Positions 1 through 8,392 of a DNA stretch of 46,062 nucleotides are shown here, piece by piece. Source of the stretch: an uncultured Clostridia bacterium (GTDB lineage Bacteria > Bacillota > Clostridia > Christensenellales > Aristaeellaceae); NCBI GenBank assembly GCA_934615235.1, contig CAKTTL010000011.1:1-46062 (forward strand), in the 5' to 3' direction. The translations under genes and the position numbers were made by a program. The notes under the pieces are model-generated. The model saw only the letters and a list, made by a program, of their open reading frames with translations. It was not told where the DNA came from and searched no databases. Each line of letters opens with the position of its first letter. The stretch's first letter is position 1.

Positions 1-37
1 ATTCCTGGAGCTTTTCCCGCAATTCTTCTATCTTCAT
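1..37 (-). CDS. N-terminal 12 codons of an unknown protein, runs off the window
   Basis: Reading the minus strand from position 37 gives an ATG followed by an open frame, MKIEELREKLQE, that leaves the window at base 1. A TATAAT hexamer lies 8 bases upstream of the ATG on the same strand, so a transcript from it would be nearly leaderless, and no good Shine-Dalgarno is visible. Only 12 residues are seen, too few for a family call. The gene would be divergent from mreB. Confidence 0.3.
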   Translation of the reverse strand, partial: MKIEELREKLQE

Positions 38-126
38 ACTACTTCATTATACCACTTTTTAAATGCTGTTGCCCTGCGCGCTCCGCGCGGTTTTTACAAT
101 TCGTTCGTGCATTTTCTTATAAACCA

Positions 127-135
127 TGCTATACT
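127..135 (+). promoter_or_regulatory. Extended -10 promoter of the mreB operon
   Basis: TGCTATACT gives an extended -10 (TG-n-TATACT) about 85 bases before the mreB start. No good -35 lies 16-18 bases upstream; a TTTACA at 93-98 is too far away. An extended -10 can work without a consensus -35, so this is the best promoter candidate for the shape operon. Confidence 0.45.
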
Positions 136-221
136 AAAGGGTAAATTAGTCTGGTGAGGTATGCCGTTTTGAGGCGCGGCGAAGCCGCCCCGCTTCTGGC
201 TGGACCGAAAGGGAGAAACTT

Positions 222-1247
222 ATGGGATTTTTTTCGCCGGAAATCGGCATTGATTTGGGGACGAACAACGTTCTATTTTATGTAGCCGATAAGGGCATCG
301 TCCTGCGCGAGCCGAGCCTGGTGATCGTCTCGGGCGGAGAAAAGCGCATCGTGCAGGCCGTAGGCGAGGAGGCGCGTCAGCTGCTGGGGCGCATGCCGCA
401 GGGATTCCGCGCCATATGGCCCATTCGCGAAGGCGTGATCGCCGATTTCGATCTCGCCGCGTCGATGCTGCGGTATTTCATCCGCCGGGCGCTGGGCGTG
501 AATTATCTGGGCAAGCCGCGCACGGTGCTCACCATCCCCGCCGGGGTGACGAGCATGGAGCGGCGCGCCCACGAAGAAGCGCTGCTGCGCGCGGGCGGAA
601 AGCTTTCGTATATCGTCGAGGGCGCAATCGCTTCGGCGCTGGGCTGCGGCCTGCCGGTTTACGAGCCGCAGGGCAGTATGATCGTCAGCATCGGCGGCGG
701 CACGACGGAAATCGCCGTCGTCTCGCTCGGCGCGGCGGTCGTGGGGAAAACGCTGCGCATCGGCGGCAACGCCATGGACGCGGCCATCGCCGCCTACGTC
801 AAAAAGGAAAAGAACCTGCTTATCGGCGACCGGACGGCCGAAGATATCAAAATCGATCTGGGCAGCGCGATGGCCCCGGTGGAAACGCAGAAGGCCATGA
901 TGCGCGGACGCGACGTGGTGACGGGGCTTCCGCGCACCGCGTCGCTCGATACGGACGAAGTATACGAGGTGCTGCAGGAGCCGCTGCGGGAAATCATGGC
1001 GGCCATCCTCTGGGTGCTGGAGCGCACGCCGCCCGAGCTCGGCGCGGACGTGATGCGCGGCGGCATTTACCTCACCGGCGGCATGTCGCAGCTGACGGGC
1101 CTGGATCAGTACGTCGCGGCCGAAACGGGTATCCCCGCGCAGGTGGCGAGGAACCCGCTGGACTGCGCCGCGCTGGGCGCGGGCTATCTCGCCTCCAACC
1201 TCGAGCTGCTCGGCCGGATCGGCAAGAACCACCCGCTGACGGAATAA
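222..1247 (+). CDS. mreB: Rod-shape-determining protein MreB (bacterial actin)
   Basis: 341 aa, the normal length for MreB. It is an ATP-dependent actin homologue that forms membrane-bound filaments and positions the elongation peptidoglycan synthases. The actin-fold nucleotide motifs are all present: phosphate-1 loop GIDLGTNN near residue 9, phosphate-2 loop SIGGGTTEIAV near 155, and adenosine motif TGGMSQLTGL near 287. The start is supported by an AAAGGGAG Shine-Dalgarno at 208-215. It is first in an operon with mreC (18-bp gap), mreD, PBP2, a MinD-like gene and rodA. Context favours MreB proper over the paralogues Mbl or MreBH, which usually lie away from mreCD. Confidence 0.96.
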   Translation: MGFFSPEIGIDLGTNNVLFYVADKGIVLREPSLVIVSGGEKRIVQAVGEEARQLLGRMPQGFRAIWPIREGVIADFDLAASMLRYFIRRALGVNYLGKPRTVLTIPAGVTSMERRAHEEALLRAGGKLSYIVEGAIASALGCGLPVYEPQGSMIVSIGGGTTEIAVVSLGAAVVGKTLRIGGNAMDAAIAAYVKKEKNLLIGDRTAEDIKIDLGSAMAPVETQKAMMRGRDVVTGLPRTASLDTDEVYEVLQEPLREIMAAILWVLERTPPELGADVMRGGIYLTGGMSQLTGLDQYVAAETGIPAQVARNPLDCAALGAGYLASNLELLGRIGKNHPLTE

Positions 1248-1265
1248 CGCGCGCGGAGGAGAAAG

Positions 1266-2459
1266 ATGCGCAAAAACAAAAAGAAAAAAACAAAAGGCCT
1301 GCGGATCGTGGCGATGGTGCTGGGGCTGACGCTGCTCATCGGCTGCGTCGCGCTGGTGCTGGTGGAAAACCTCATGCCCACGCAGCAGTATATCCCGCAG
1401 AATATCGTCTCGCTTCCCTCTCGCGTGGTTTCAGCCGTGCTGAAGCCTTTCCAGAGCGCGTTCTCGTGGACGACCAACTATGTCAGCGATTATCTCGCCA
1501 ACTTCAAGCTGCGCAAGACGATCGAAATCGAGTACAACAAGCTGCGCGCGGAGAACGACGAGCTGACGTATAAATCCCTGCTCAACGACGAGCTGGAAGC
1601 CGAAAACGAACGCCTGCGCAACATGCTCAACGTTTTCGACGAGAAAAAGAGCATGAACCCGATCATGGCGCAGGTAACGGGCAAGGAAACCAGCAGCTGG
1701 TTCCAGATGTTCACCATCGACAAAGGCTCGAAACAGGGCATTAAAGAGAACATGGCCGTCATCAACGCCGACGGTCTGATCGGTTATATCTACAAAGTCT
1801 ACGAAACCTCCAGCGAAGTGATTTCCATCGTCGACAGCCGCGCGTCCGTCGCCGCGCTGATTGAAAGCTCGCGCGATCAGGGCATCGTCAAGGGCACGCT
1901 GGGCATCGAAGAGGACGCGGCCTGCCGCATGTATTACCTGCCGGTCGACCTCGTCCCCCGGCCGGGCGATACGGTCGTGACCAGCGGCGTGGGCCTTTCC
2001 TTCCCCAAAGGCCTGAAAATCGGCGTAATTCGCGAAAGCACGCGCTATATGGACGAAAACAAGCATTACGTCGTCATCGAGCCGTACGTCGATTTCATGC
2101 ACATCGAAGAGGTGGTCGTGCTCATTTACGAAGCCGCGCAGGAGGACATGCCCGACGCGAACGACGGGCAGCTCAGCTACGTCCCCTCCGTGCTGGACAC
2201 GCCGCGTCCTTCGCCGTCCATCGGCGCGCAGGTGAACGACCCGAACCTCGGCGCGGTCACGCCGCCGCCGCGCGCCACGCGCATGCCGGGCGAGTCGATC
2301 GAGCCCGAAGCGACCGTCGCGCCGACCGGGCTGACCGTAACGCAGATGTACGAGGGGGCGGACGCGTTCTACACCATCCCGCCCGACGCGACGCCCACGC
2401 CCAACCCGGAGCTGGACGAACTGATGCGGCAGGAGCTTGAAAGCGAGGGCGAAGGCTGA
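1266..2459 (+). CDS. mreC: Rod-shape-determining protein MreC with a long C-terminal tail
   Basis: 397 aa. MreC is a bitopic membrane protein that links MreB filaments to extracytoplasmic penicillin-binding proteins. A Lys-rich cytoplasmic start is followed by one membrane segment (about residues 13-33), a dimerising coiled coil (about 75-125) and the beta-barrel domain (about 130-290). The remaining about 100 residues are Pro/Thr/Ser-rich low complexity (for example TPTPNPELDELM), which is unusual: most MreC proteins end soon after the beta domain. GGAGGAG lies just before the ATG. The stop codon overlaps the mreD start by one base (TGATG), suggesting translational coupling. Confidence 0.93.
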   Translation: MRKNKKKKTKGLRIVAMVLGLTLLIGCVALVLVENLMPTQQYIPQNIVSLPSRVVSAVLKPFQSAFSWTTNYVSDYLANFKLRKTIEIEYNKLRAENDELTYKSLLNDELEAENERLRNMLNVFDEKKSMNPIMAQVTGKETSSWFQMFTIDKGSKQGIKENMAVINADGLIGYIYKVYETSSEVISIVDSRASVAALIESSRDQGIVKGTLGIEEDAACRMYYLPVDLVPRPGDTVVTSGVGLSFPKGLKIGVIRESTRYMDENKHYVVIEPYVDFMHIEEVVVLIYEAAQEDMPDANDGQLSYVPSVLDTPRPSPSIGAQVNDPNLGAVTPPPRATRMPGESIEPEATVAPTGLTVTQMYEGADAFYTIPPDATPTPNPELDELMRQELESEGEG

Positions 2460-3349
2460 TGCGCAGGGTTGTGCGCGCGGGATGCGCGGTGATGCTATCG
2501 TATCTGCTGCAGGCAACGGTGCTGCCGTACCTGAAGGTGCGCGGCGCGCAGCCGGAGCTGATCCTGGTCGTGCTCTTCGGCCTGGGGGGCGCGCTGGGCA
2601 CGTACGGCGGGCTGTGCGCCGGGCTTGCGGCCGCGCTCATTCTGGAGACGGTCGGCGGGAATATTCCGGTGTTTTCAACCGTCTTTTGTGCGGGGGCGGG
2701 CATATTCGGCGCGTTTGTGACGAAAAGGCTGGACGCAATCTCCCTGCCCGGCAACAGAGGACGCGAACGGATGCTGCGGCGCTACGCGCCGAAGGCGGCC
2801 GTCGCGCTGCTGGTGCTTGCCAAGGAGCTGCTGTATATCATCTATTTCTTCCTCACGGGCGTGACGATCAGCGGCATCCACATCTTCCGGATGGTCTTCT
2901 CGGCCGTCGAAGCCGGCGTGATCGCGCTGGCCGTGCTGCCGCTCGTCAACTGGTGGATTACGCATCAGGGAAAGACGCGCGCAGAGCGCAAAGCCGAAAA
3001 GCTGGCCCAGAAGCTGACGCTGCCCGAACAGGAGGCCGCGCCGGAAACCGAAAAGAAAAAGCGCCGCCGCAAGCGCTCCTTCTTCGACGACCTGATGGTC
3101 GCCGAAGAAAAGCCGGAAGACGGCGCCCCGCAGGACGGGACCGCCGCGCCGGAGGACGCAGAGGCGCTCGAGGGCTGGACGCTCGTGCGCGGAGACGAAC
3201 CCGAACCGGAGGACGACCCCGGCGCGGCGCAGCCGCCCGAAAAAAACGAAGCCGAAACGACAAACACACCTGAAACAGACAACACGACCGAAGAGGAGGC
3301 GTCGAGCCAGAAGGAGGGATGGCGGCGTGAAGAAAGCGGACAGGATTAA
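2459..3349 (+). CDS. mreD: Rod-shape-determining protein MreD with a charged C-terminal extension
   Basis: 296 aa against a usual 160-175 aa. The first about 165 residues form five or so hydrophobic helices typical of MreD, the integral membrane partner of MreC in the elongasome. From about residue 175 the protein becomes hydrophilic and charged: a Lys/Arg-rich block (EKKKRRRKRS) followed by a long Glu/Asp/Pro/Thr-rich disordered tail. The last 23 bases overlap the PBP2 gene in another frame. Position between mreC and PBP2 makes the family call secure; the tail is an oddity discussed under findings. Confidence 0.88.
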   Translation: MRRVVRAGCAVMLSYLLQATVLPYLKVRGAQPELILVVLFGLGGALGTYGGLCAGLAAALILETVGGNIPVFSTVFCAGAGIFGAFVTKRLDAISLPGNRGRERMLRRYAPKAAVALLVLAKELLYIIYFFLTGVTISGIHIFRMVFSAVEAGVIALAVLPLVNWWITHQGKTRAERKAEKLAQKLTLPEQEAAPETEKKKRRRKRSFFDDLMVAEEKPEDGAPQDGTAAPEDAEALEGWTLVRGDEPEPEDDPGAAQPPEKNEAETTNTPETDNTTEEEASSQKEGWRREESGQD

Positions 3350-5858
3350 ACTTTGGGTTTTCGCCCTGCTCATATGCGGCGCGTTCGCGGTACTGACGGT
3401 ATCGCTTGCGGATTTGCAGATTCGCGGCGCGGACGATTACGGCGCGGCGGCGGAATCGATGATGACCAAGACGATCTACGAGCGCGGCTCGCGCGGCCAG
3501 ATTCTCGACGTCAACGGCGCGCTGCTCGGCTACGACAAAAAGATCTACAACATCCAGTTTTACCGCGAGCCCTCCAGCAAGCGCGCGCAGAACGGCGCGT
3601 ATTCGAAGGCCATCTGGGAAGTGATCCAGATCCTGAAGGAAGAGGGCTACGAGGTTAATTTCGACTTTTACCTCAAGCCCAACGACGACGGCACCTGGTA
3701 TTTCGATACCAACACCTCCAGCGAAACCGTCGCCGCCTCGCGGGAGAAGATGTTCCGCTCCAATTTCTATGTGAAGAACACGGATGTAAACGACATCTAT
3801 AAAACGCTCTGCTACAACTACATGATCGACGAGATCGACGCGGACTTCCCGGAAAGCGAAAAGCTGACGCTGGAAGACAAGCTGCAGGTGCTCTCCGTCT
3901 GGCAGGAGATGCAGATGAACGCGTTCAACTCCGTCCCCATCGTCCTGGCGGAGGACGTGAGCTGGGCGGCGGTGATTCGCATTGAAACGCGGCTGATCGC
4001 GCTGGACGGCATCTCCGTCGCCGTTGAAAACCAGCGCGTCTACCCCAAAGGCACGCTTGCGTGCCATGTGCTGGGCTATACCGGCAAAATGCAGTCCGAA
4101 AACCAGATTCGCAAATACGTCGCCAAGGGATACAAGCGCTCGGACGTGATCGGGCTGGACGGCGTAGAGGCCTCAATGGAGGACTGGCTCACGCCCAACT
4201 CCTCCGCGCGGCAGGGCTATTCCGTCGTGGAGGTGGACCGCTCGGGCAACCAGATCCGCCAGCTTTCCCATCAGGACGCCAAGGACGGCAACACCATCAA
4301 GCTCACCATCGATTCCGGATTGCAGGCCGTAACGGAGCAGGCGCTGGCCGATCTGGTCAACAGCATCCGCGACCTTGAGGAAAAAAAGCTGCAGGACGGC
4401 ACCTGGCTTGAAACCAACAAGGAAGCGCTCCTGAAGTATCAGGCAACCGACCGCACCGTCAACCTCGCGCAGAACGGCGCGATCGTCGTGCTGGACATGA
4501 ACTGCCGCGTCAAGGCGATGGCCAGCTTCCCGAACTACGACCCGAACCTGTTTATCGTCGGCATGACGTCCGAGCAGCGCGAGCGCCAGCTGGCCGATCC
4601 GCGCAACCCGCTGTTCAACAACGCCATCTCCGCCGCCGATACTCCCGGCTCGGTTTTCAAAATGGCCACCGCGCTCGGCGCGCTGACGAGCGGCAACCTG
4701 ACGCTGACAGAAACCATCACCGACGGCGGCTACTTCAAGCTCTACGATCAGACCAACCCGCCGAAGTGCTGGATTAACATCAACCTCGCCTCCACCCGTC
4801 ACGCCGATCAGACGGTCGTCGAAGGCCTGAAAAACAGCTGCAACTACTTCTTCTACACCATCGCCTCCCGCATGGGCGCGGACGGCGAAACGCTCTATCA
4901 ATACGCCGAAAAGCTCGGCCTGACGAGCAAGACGAACATCGACCTGCCCGGCGAAATCAAGAGCATCGTCGGCAGCCAGACCTCGCTGTACGATCCCTCC
5001 CGCGCCATCACCGGCAGGGATCAGGACACGTGGCTGCCCGTGCAGGTCAAAACGCAGATCAAGAAGCACCTGAAGAAAATCGGCGAAAAGTACGGCTACG
5101 AATACTCCGACGAGCGCCTGGACAAATGCTGCAAGGCGCTGATGGACATGGCGCTGACGACCGATCAGGGCTCGCAGGGTACCGGATGGACGCAGGCGAT
5201 TCGCCCGATCCTGATGGAAGAGCTGGGCATGTCGATGGAAATGGTCTGGAAGGCCGAAGTCGTCACCGACCTGTTCGGTTACCTCAACGATATCAAATGG
5301 GGCGGCAGCTACACGATCATGACGGCCATCGGCCAGTCGATCACGATGACCACCCCCATCGCGATGGCGCGCTATATCGTCGCCATCGCCAACGGCGGCT
5401 ATGTCTGCGACGTGCAGCTGATCGACAGCATCATCGACGCGGACGGCAACGTCGTCAACAAGTTCGACGAGCCCGTCGTCGTCAACGATCTTTCCGAAGA
5501 GGTCGCCCCGTATATCGGCGCCATCAAGGAAGGAATGGCGGGCGTGGTTGACGAAGGCGGTACGGCGGGCGATTATTTCTCCTCCTGGACGGGCGTGGAC
5601 GGCAAACCCGATAAGAACCAGCTCTGCGGTAAAACGGGAACGGCCGAAACGAGCGATCTGGACGTGGAAAACAACTCCTGGTTCGTCTGCTTCTATCCCA
5701 AAGACGAGCCGGAAATCGCCGTCGTCGTCTACGTGCCTTACGGCTACTCGGGCTCCCGTTCCGCCGCTGCGGCGAGAACGGTGCTGGAATACTATCTCTC
5801 CTCGCGCGTGGAGGACGAAGCGGCGATTCTGCCCGCTCCCAACGCGCTGGCGCAGTGA
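3327..5858 (+). CDS. mrdA: Penicillin-binding protein 2 (elongation-specific transpeptidase)
   Basis: 843 aa class B PBP that cross-links peptidoglycan during side-wall growth, partnering the SEDS glycosyltransferase RodA encoded two genes downstream. Start is GTG at 3327 with AAGGAGGG at 3311-3318; the ATG at 3319 hits a stop within three codons. One N-terminal membrane helix (about 7-27) is followed by the dimerisation/pedestal domain and the transpeptidase domain. Catalytic motifs: SVFK (Ser near 442), SCN (near 504), KTGTAE (Lys near 769). The interval between SCN and KTG is about 265 residues, roughly 100 more than in typical PBP2, because of a helical insertion around residues 560-660. 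The stop overlaps the next gene by four bases. Confidence 0.94.
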   Translation: MKKADRIKLWVFALLICGAFAVLTVSLADLQIRGADDYGAAAESMMTKTIYERGSRGQILDVNGALLGYDKKIYNIQFYREPSSKRAQNGAYSKAIWEVIQILKEEGYEVNFDFYLKPNDDGTWYFDTNTSSETVAASREKMFRSNFYVKNTDVNDIYKTLCYNYMIDEIDADFPESEKLTLEDKLQVLSVWQEMQMNAFNSVPIVLAEDVSWAAVIRIETRLIALDGISVAVENQRVYPKGTLACHVLGYTGKMQSENQIRKYVAKGYKRSDVIGLDGVEASMEDWLTPNSSARQGYSVVEVDRSGNQIRQLSHQDAKDGNTIKLTIDSGLQAVTEQALADLVNSIRDLEEKKLQDGTWLETNKEALLKYQATDRTVNLAQNGAIVVLDMNCRVKAMASFPNYDPNLFIVGMTSEQRERQLADPRNPLFNNAISAADTPGSVFKMATALGALTSGNLTLTETITDGGYFKLYDQTNPPKCWININLASTRHADQTVVEGLKNSCNYFFYTIASRMGADGETLYQYAEKLGLTSKTNIDLPGEIKSIVGSQTSLYDPSRAITGRDQDTWLPVQVKTQIKKHLKKIGEKYGYEYSDERLDKCCKALMDMALTTDQGSQGTGWTQAIRPILMEELGMSMEMVWKAEVVTDLFGYLNDIKWGGSYTIMTAIGQSITMTTPIAMARYIVAIANGGYVCDVQLIDSIIDADGNVVNKFDEPVVVNDLSEEVAPYIGAIKEGMAGVVDEGGTAGDYFSSWTGVDGKPDKNQLCGKTGTAETSDLDVENNSWFVCFYPKDEPEIAVVVYVPYGYSGSRSAAAARTVLEYYLSSRVEDEAAILPAPNALAQ

Positions 5859-6646
5859 GCGCGCGGGCCGTCGCGCTGCTCTCGGGCAAGGGCGGCGTGG
5901 GACGGACGCTTCTCACCGCCTCGCTCGGCGCGATGCTGGCAAAAAAGGGCCGGCGCGTCGCCCTGGTAGATCTGAACACCGGCATGCGCGGGCTGGATAT
6001 GGCGCTTGGGCTGGAAAGCCGCGTGGCGTTCGATCTGGGCGACGTGCTCGACGGCGTATGCGAACTTCGGCAGGCGCTCGTGCGCGGGCCGGACGGGCTG
6101 CGGCTTCTCGCCGCCCGTCAGATGCGCGATACGGAAGCGCTGGATGAAGACGCGCTCGGCCGCGTAATGGACGCGCTGCGCGCGCAGTTCGACTGGGTGC
6201 TCGTGGATACCGCAGGCGGCGTGGGGCGCGGCTTTACCGCAGCGGCGCGCTGCGGCCTGGAGGCGCTCGCCGTGACGACGCCGGACGACGCATCCCTGCG
6301 CTGCGTGGAACGCGCGGCGGGGCTCTGGCAGCGGCTGGGCGGCGAGCCGCCGATGCTGTGCGTGAACCGCATCCGCCCCGCGCTGGCGGAAGAGGGCCTG
6401 CAATACACGCCGCAGACGTGCGCGCAGGTGGTCGATCTGCGTCTGCTGGGCGTGGTGCCGGAGGACGCGGAGGCGCTTCGCGCTGCGCTGCGCAAAACGC
6501 CGCTCGAAGGGGATTCCCCCGCCGCGCGCGGCGTGGAAAACCTGCTGGCGCGCCTTGAAAACCCGAAGCAGAAGCTTTGGGACTGGAACCCCGCGCCGCC
6601 CCCGCAGGCAGGCAAACCGTTCCTTTGGAGAAGGAGGAAAGCATGA
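5855..6646 (+). CDS. minD: MinD-like deviant Walker A ATPase
   Basis: 263 aa. The gene starts with GTG in a GTGA overlap with the PBP2 stop. MinD-family ATPases bind membranes as ATP dimers and position the division site. Family marks: deviant P-loop SGKGGVGRT (residues 10-18), a MinD-like VDLNTGMRGLDMALGLE segment, Walker B VLVDTAGG, and a TTPDDASLR segment. The signature lysine (K12) is present, but the second, nucleotide-contacting P-loop lysine is arginine (R17). The C terminus is Trp/Arg-rich (LWDWN, FLWRRRKA) and could serve as a membrane-binding tail. No minC or minE is in the operon, although minC commonly precedes minD at this locus in Clostridia. A MinD paralogue with another job in the elongasome is possible. 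Confidence 0.82.
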   Translation: MSARAVALLSGKGGVGRTLLTASLGAMLAKKGRRVALVDLNTGMRGLDMALGLESRVAFDLGDVLDGVCELRQALVRGPDGLRLLAARQMRDTEALDEDALGRVMDALRAQFDWVLVDTAGGVGRGFTAAARCGLEALAVTTPDDASLRCVERAAGLWQRLGGEPPMLCVNRIRPALAEEGLQYTPQTCAQVVDLRLLGVVPEDAEALRAALRKTPLEGDSPAARGVENLLARLENPKQKLWDWNPAPPPQAGKPFLWRRRKA

Positions 6647-7875
6647 CAGGAACCACTACGGTTGTCAATCGCCGGGCAAGACAGCACTTCGATTTTCCTC
6701 TGCTGATCATCACCTATGCGCTGGCGATTTTCGGCGTTTTCGCCATCACTGTGGCAACCTATAAATACACGGGCGAGACGCTCGCGGTGGATACCCTCCT
6801 CGCGCGCATCACCAGCTCGTATTACGGCAAGCGGCAGGGCCTGTTCCTGCTCGTCAGCCCCATCGCCATTCTCGGCATGATGGCGATCCCCTATCAGTTC
6901 TTCCAGCGGTTTTCCGGCGTGCTGTATCTGGGTTCGCTGGGGTTTCTGGCTATGGTGCTCGCGATGGGCGCGACGACTTCGGGCGTGACGGGCTGGTTTT
7001 CGCTCTTTTCCGGCTACATGCTGCAGCCGAGCGAATTCGCGAAACTCGCCGCCATCCTGCACATGGCCAAGTTCTTCGCCCGCAAGGAAAACCCGGTGGA
7101 GAACATGCGCGATTTCGTCACGATGATGGTGCTCATGGGCGCGCCGCTGCTGCTCATCTTCGCGCAGGGCGAACTGGGCACGGTCATGGTCTTTATCGCC
7201 ATTTACGGCGCGATGATGATCATGAGCGGCATCAGCCTCAAGCTCATCGGCGGCATGGTGCTCGCAGGCGTGACGGCGCTGGTGCCGGTCGTCATTTACT
7301 GGCGCGCCACCGGCTCTTACCGCTACGACCGGCTGCTCGGCTTCTTCAACCCCGAAATGGCCTCGTCCGACTCGGTCTATCAGGCGACCAACTCCAAGAC
7401 GGCCATCGGCAACGGCGGCCTGCGCGGCGTAGGGCTTTTCAAGGACGGCACGTACTCCTCGCTCGATTACGTCCCGCAGGACCATACGGACTTCATCTTC
7501 TCCTCCATCGGCGAGACGATGGGCTTTATCGGCTGCGCGGTCGTGATGATCCTGTACCTGCTGATGATCTTCCGCCTGCTGACGCTCGCGCTGAACACGT
7601 ACGATAAATTCGCGCGCCTGGTCATCGTCGGCTTCATGATGATGGTCTTCTTCCACGCCTTCTACAACATCGGCATGACCATCGGCATCATGCCCGTGAT
7701 GGGCATCCCGCTGCCGTTCCTCAGTTACGGGGGCAGCAACCTGATCGCAAACATGGGCGGCGTGGGCCTGGTGCTCAACATCACGCTGCGAAAACCGCAG
7801 ATGCGCATGAGCACGATCGATCAGGCCGTGATGATGGGCAATCTGCCGCGCAAAAAGAAGAAACGCTTCCGGTAA
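6643..7875 (+). CDS. rodA: RodA, SEDS-family peptidoglycan glycosyltransferase
   Basis: 410 aa from the ATG at 6643, which has AAGGAGG at 6631-6637 and overlaps the minD-like stop by four bases (ATGA). About ten membrane helices. RodA polymerises lipid II into glycan strands and pairs with PBP2. SEDS marks include the LQPSEFAKLA segment after helix 4, the long extracellular loop with DHTDFIFSSIGE (the catalytic Asp region) and a C-terminal PFLSYGGSNL motif. It closes the elongasome operon. FtsW is the alternative in the family, but the mre/PBP2 context argues for RodA. It ends with a basic tail (KKKKRFR). Confidence 0.94.
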   Translation: MTGTTTVVNRRARQHFDFPLLIITYALAIFGVFAITVATYKYTGETLAVDTLLARITSSYYGKRQGLFLLVSPIAILGMMAIPYQFFQRFSGVLYLGSLGFLAMVLAMGATTSGVTGWFSLFSGYMLQPSEFAKLAAILHMAKFFARKENPVENMRDFVTMMVLMGAPLLLIFAQGELGTVMVFIAIYGAMMIMSGISLKLIGGMVLAGVTALVPVVIYWRATGSYRYDRLLGFFNPEMASSDSVYQATNSKTAIGNGGLRGVGLFKDGTYSSLDYVPQDHTDFIFSSIGETMGFIGCAVVMILYLLMIFRLLTLALNTYDKFARLVIVGFMMMVFFHAFYNIGMTIGIMPVMGIPLPFLSYGGSNLIANMGGVGLVLNITLRKPQMRMSTIDQAVMMGNLPRKKKKRFR

Positions 7876-7933
7876 TCTTTTGCGGCGCAAAGCGCCGAAA
7901 GAAAAAAACGAAACCACGAAAGGAATGCCTGCC

Positions 7934-8326
7934 ATGATTCTCTCAACGAAAGACCGCTGCGCGCTGCGCCTGGGCGCCGCGCTGGCCGCCGGAGATACGC
8001 TCGCCTCGCTGGACGCGCTCGCGCGCGAACAGCAGACAACCGCTGCGGAGCTGAACGAAATCCTCGCGCAGCTGCACGCCGCCGGGCTGACGCAGCCGCT
8101 CGCGGAGGGCGGCTGGCGGCTCGCGCGCGAACCGGAACACTGCCCGATCGGCGAGATGCTGGCCGTAACGAAGGGCGCGCCGTCCGTCGAGGCGTGCGTG
8201 CAGTGCGACGGTTCCTGCGGCTGCGCGGGCAAGTGCCCTGTGCCCAAAGAATGGAAGGAAATGGACGAAATGTTCGCCGCGTATCTGAAAAACACGACGC
8301 TCGCCGATTTGCGGGGCAGCCTGTAA
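7934..8326 (+). CDS. Rrf2-family transcriptional regulator, probable Fe-S sensor
   Basis: 130 aa from the ATG at 7934, preceded by AAAGGA. The N-terminal about 65 residues resemble a winged helix-turn-helix, and the C-terminal end (CPVPKEWKEMDEMFAAYLKNTTLADL) matches the dimerisation and end segment of Rrf2/IscR-type proteins, where a tryptophan and TLADL are common. A cysteine cluster C-x2-C-x3-C-x-C-x3-C lies at about residues 94-106, with one more Cys near 75; family members use three of these to hold a [2Fe-2S] cluster. It sits 58 bases after rodA without an obvious own promoter. The regulated genes are unknown. Confidence 0.7.
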   Translation: MILSTKDRCALRLGAALAAGDTLASLDALAREQQTTAAELNEILAQLHAAGLTQPLAEGGWRLAREPEHCPIGEMLAVTKGAPSVEACVQCDGSCGCAGKCPVPKEWKEMDEMFAAYLKNTTLADLRGSL

Positions 8327-8330
8327 TCTA

Positions 8331-8359
8331 TTGCGCGCGCACGGTTTTTTCGATATAAT
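8331..8359 (+). promoter_or_regulatory. Sigma-A type promoter of the secreted-protein gene
   Basis: TTGCGC (8331-8336), 17-bp spacer, TATAAT (8354-8359). It lies 33 bases before the start codon at 8393. The same TTGCGC-17-TATAAT architecture recurs before the chrA pair, suggesting a lineage preference. Confidence 0.7.
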
Positions 8360-8392
8360 GATTCGCAAATGAAAAAGGAGGAACATCTCAAA

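Noticed and set aside
93..98. TTTACA as the -35 box of the mreB promoter
   Set aside because: It is 31 bases from the TATACT, too far for a sigma-A promoter.
273..1232. Long antisense open frames opposite mreB, PBP2, the ger genes and the transporter operon
   Set aside because: They follow from high GC3 on the coding strand; they lack ribosome binding sites and show arginine/alanine-rich nonsense composition.
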